Assembly: GCF_003391395.1 (NCBI RefSeq) | Contig: NZ_CP024190.1 | Span: 4,278,001 to 4,342,000 of the forward strand | Reading direction: 5' to 3' | DNA from: Mycobacterium marinum | GTDB lineage: Bacteria; Actinomycetota; Actinomycetes; Mycobacteriales; Mycobacteriaceae | DNA length: 64,000 nt | In this document: one piece after another, positions 62,642 through 64,000 of the stretch | How the letters are laid out: every line of letters begins with the position of its first letter | Position numbering within the stretch: position 1 is the first letter of the stretch | Program-made: the position numbers and the translations under genes | The notes under the pieces: generated by a model | Database searches by the model: none | The model's input: the letters and a program-made list of their open reading frames with translations, nothing else | What the model was told of the DNA's origin: nothing

Positions 62642-63537
62642 TAGGCGCTCCCGAACCGTCGATTGCGGGAGGCATATTCCTCGCAGGCCGCCCACAGGTC
62701 GCGCCGGTCGTAGTCGGGCCACAACTTGTCTTGGAAGATGTACTCGGCGTATGCCGATTGCCAGAGCATGAAATTGCTGGAGCGCTGCTCCCCCGAGGTC
62801 CGCAGAAAGAGGTCGACGTCGGGGATGTCGGGTCGCTGCATGTGACGGGCGATGGTGGACTCGGTGATCCGCTCCGGGTTCAATCTGCCCGCGGCGACTT
62901 CGCGGGCGATGTCTCGGGTAGCTTCGGCGATTTCGGTGCGGCCACCGTAGTTGACGCAATAGTTGATGGTGATGACGTCGTTGTTGTTGGTCATTGCTTC
63001 GGCTACCGCCAGTTCGTTGATGACGCTGCGCCACAGCCGCGGCCGCGAACCCACCCAGCGGATCCGAACACCCATTTGATTGAGGACGTCGCGGCGTCGC
63101 CGTACGACGTCGCGATTGAAGCCCATCAGGAAGCGGACTTCCTCGGCGGAGCGCTTCCAGTTCTCGGTGGAAAAGGCGTAGAGGCTTAGCCACTTGATCC
63201 CAAGTTCGACCGCACCGCAGGCGATGTCGATCACCACCGCCTCACCCATCTTGTGCCCCTCGGTGCGGCGCAGCCCGCGTTCGGTGGCCCACCGCCCATT
63301 GCCGTCCATCACGATGGCGACGTGGTTGGGTAACCGGTCGGCCGGAATCCGTGGCGCGGCCGCTTTGGAGACGTGCTGCGGCGGCCGGCGCGGACCGCCA
63401 TCGGGCGACGGCGGCAGCTCCGGGAAAACGACCGGCCAACTCGACGTATCGGGAAAGGTCGGATAGTCGTCCGGCGCCTGAGGCAGCTGTGGGAAGTCGG
63501 CGGACTTCAGTCGCCGGGCGCTCTTAGCCACATTCAC
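62641..63537 (-). CDS. uppS: Decaprenyl diphosphate synthase
   Basis: A 298-residue cis-prenyltransferase (Rv2361c) making decaprenyl phosphate, the carrier for peptidoglycan, arabinogalactan and [23 protein letters not shown] has the catalytic Asp; [29 protein letters not shown]; and the C-terminal [20 protein letters not shown] with [17 protein letters not shown] are the family regions. It overlaps recO by 14 bases. Confidence 0.96.
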   Translation of the reverse strand: MNVAKSARRLKSADFPQLPQAPDDYPTFPDTSSWPVVFPELPPSPDGGPRRPPQHVSKAAAPRIPADRLPNHVAIVMDGNGRWATERGLRRTEGHKMGEAVVIDIACGAVELGIKWLSLYAFSTENWKRSAEEVRFLMGFNRDVVRRRRDVLNQMGVRIRWVGSRPRLWRSVINELAVAEAMTNNNDVITINYCVNYGGRTEIAEATRDIAREVAAGRLNPERITESTIARHMQRPDIPDVDLFLRTSGEQRSSNFMLWQSAYAEYIFQDKLWPDYDRRDLWAACEEYASRNRRFGSA

Positions 63538-64000
63538 TATCCTGCCCGATCAACGCAGCGCGACGTTCGGCAACCGATCGGTCAGCCTGGTAGAACCGCT
63601 CCACCAGCGGCAACGTCTTGAGCTGGCGTTCCAGATGCCATTGCAGGTGCGCGGCCACCAACCCGCTGACGTAGCTGCGGTGCGATTGCGGCGCCCCCTG
63701 GGCGGCCGCCCAGTCGCCGTCATGCAGCGCGGACATCAGGTCCAGCACGCCCAGCGGCGGTGTCGTCGAGCCAGCCGGACGGCAATGCGGGCAGACGCTG
63801 CCCCCGGCCGCGATGTGAAAGGCCCGATGTGGGCCGGGCGTGGCGCAGCGGGCGCATTCGGTCAGCGCCGGCGCCCAGCCTGCGATGCCCATGGCACGCA
63901 GCAGGTAGGCATCCAACAGCAGATCGCGAGGCCGGCTGCCGTCAGCCACCGCCCGCAACGCACCCACCGTCAGGCGGTGCAGGGCCGGGGCGGGCGCACG
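63524..64000 (-). CDS. recO: DNA repair protein RecO (N-terminus cut by window end)
   Basis: 159 codons of the C-terminal part of RecO. Features are [20 protein letters not shown], then the zinc-binding [20 protein letters not shown] and CPHCRPAG, then [20 protein letters not shown]. RecO mediates RecFOR-dependent loading of RecA and annealing. Upstream part lies beyond 64000. Gene order is as Rv2362c. Confidence 0.95.
   Translation of the reverse strand, partial: RAPAPALHRLTVGALRAVADGSRPRDLLLDAYLLRAMGIAGWAPALTECARCATPGPHRAFHIAAGGSVCPHCRPAGSTTPPLGVLDLMSALHDGDWAAAQGAPQSHRSYVSGLVAAHLQWHLERQLKTLPLVERFYQADRSVAERRAALIGQDSECG

Overview
The window is chromosomal DNA of a slow-growing Mycobacterium related to, but not identical with, the M. 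tuberculosis complex. From about 38.3 kb to the right edge the gene order matches the M. tuberculosis segment Rv2342 to Rv2362c: Rv2342, dnaG, dgt, Rv2345, esxO, esxP, Rv2348c, plcC, plcA, PPE38/esx modules, PPE40-type genes, glyS, smtB, furB, Rv2360c, uppS, recO. High GC, PPE and ESX families and a tat-exported phospholipase C cluster all fit this assignment. Differences from M. tuberculosis are the absence of a third plc gene between plcC and plcA, a tandem PPE38-esx-esx duplication, and a large prophage.

Positions 1 to about 38330 are the right-hand part of a siphophage-type prophage inserted at the 3' end of a tRNA-Asn gene just upstream of Rv2342. Almost all prophage genes run leftward. 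From right to left they are: repressor and excisionase/Cro switch with repeated operators (37.5-38.3 kb), antirepressor, pentapeptide-repeat and membrane proteins (34-37 kb), exonuclease plus RecT recombination pair (30-33.7 kb), a long run of small translationally coupled genes with two DNA methyltransferases, RuvC-like resolvase and replication genes (16-30 kb), HNH and a probable cos region (15-15.7 kb), terminase, portal, protease-scaffold, capsid, connectors, tail tube, tail chaperones and tape measure (0-14.9 kb). Tape measure is cut by the window start, so minor tail, lysis and integrase genes and attL are not visible.

The most unusual part is a rightward island (9.9-11.6 kb) between protease and portal. 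It has about 200 bases of degenerate 5-nt-period NNGGC repeats in three blocks, interrupted by a 42-nt element that looks like the acceptor stem plus T-arm of a tRNA, followed by three overlapping genes. The first encodes a protein with features reminiscent of Cas7/RAMP proteins. I consider this the best candidate for an undescribed system in the window.

Other notable features are a repressor whose last 12 codons are the antisense of the tRNA-Asn (suggesting integration-dependent immunity), and a dcm gene with a complete HNH endonuclease gene and another long open frame overprinted on the same strand. On the host side there are near-identical repeats in the PPE38/esx and MPTR-PPE loci consistent with recent duplication or gene conversion. 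The right edge is a conserved housekeeping and zinc-response block (glyS, smtB-furB, Rv2360c-uppS-recO); recO is cut by the window end.
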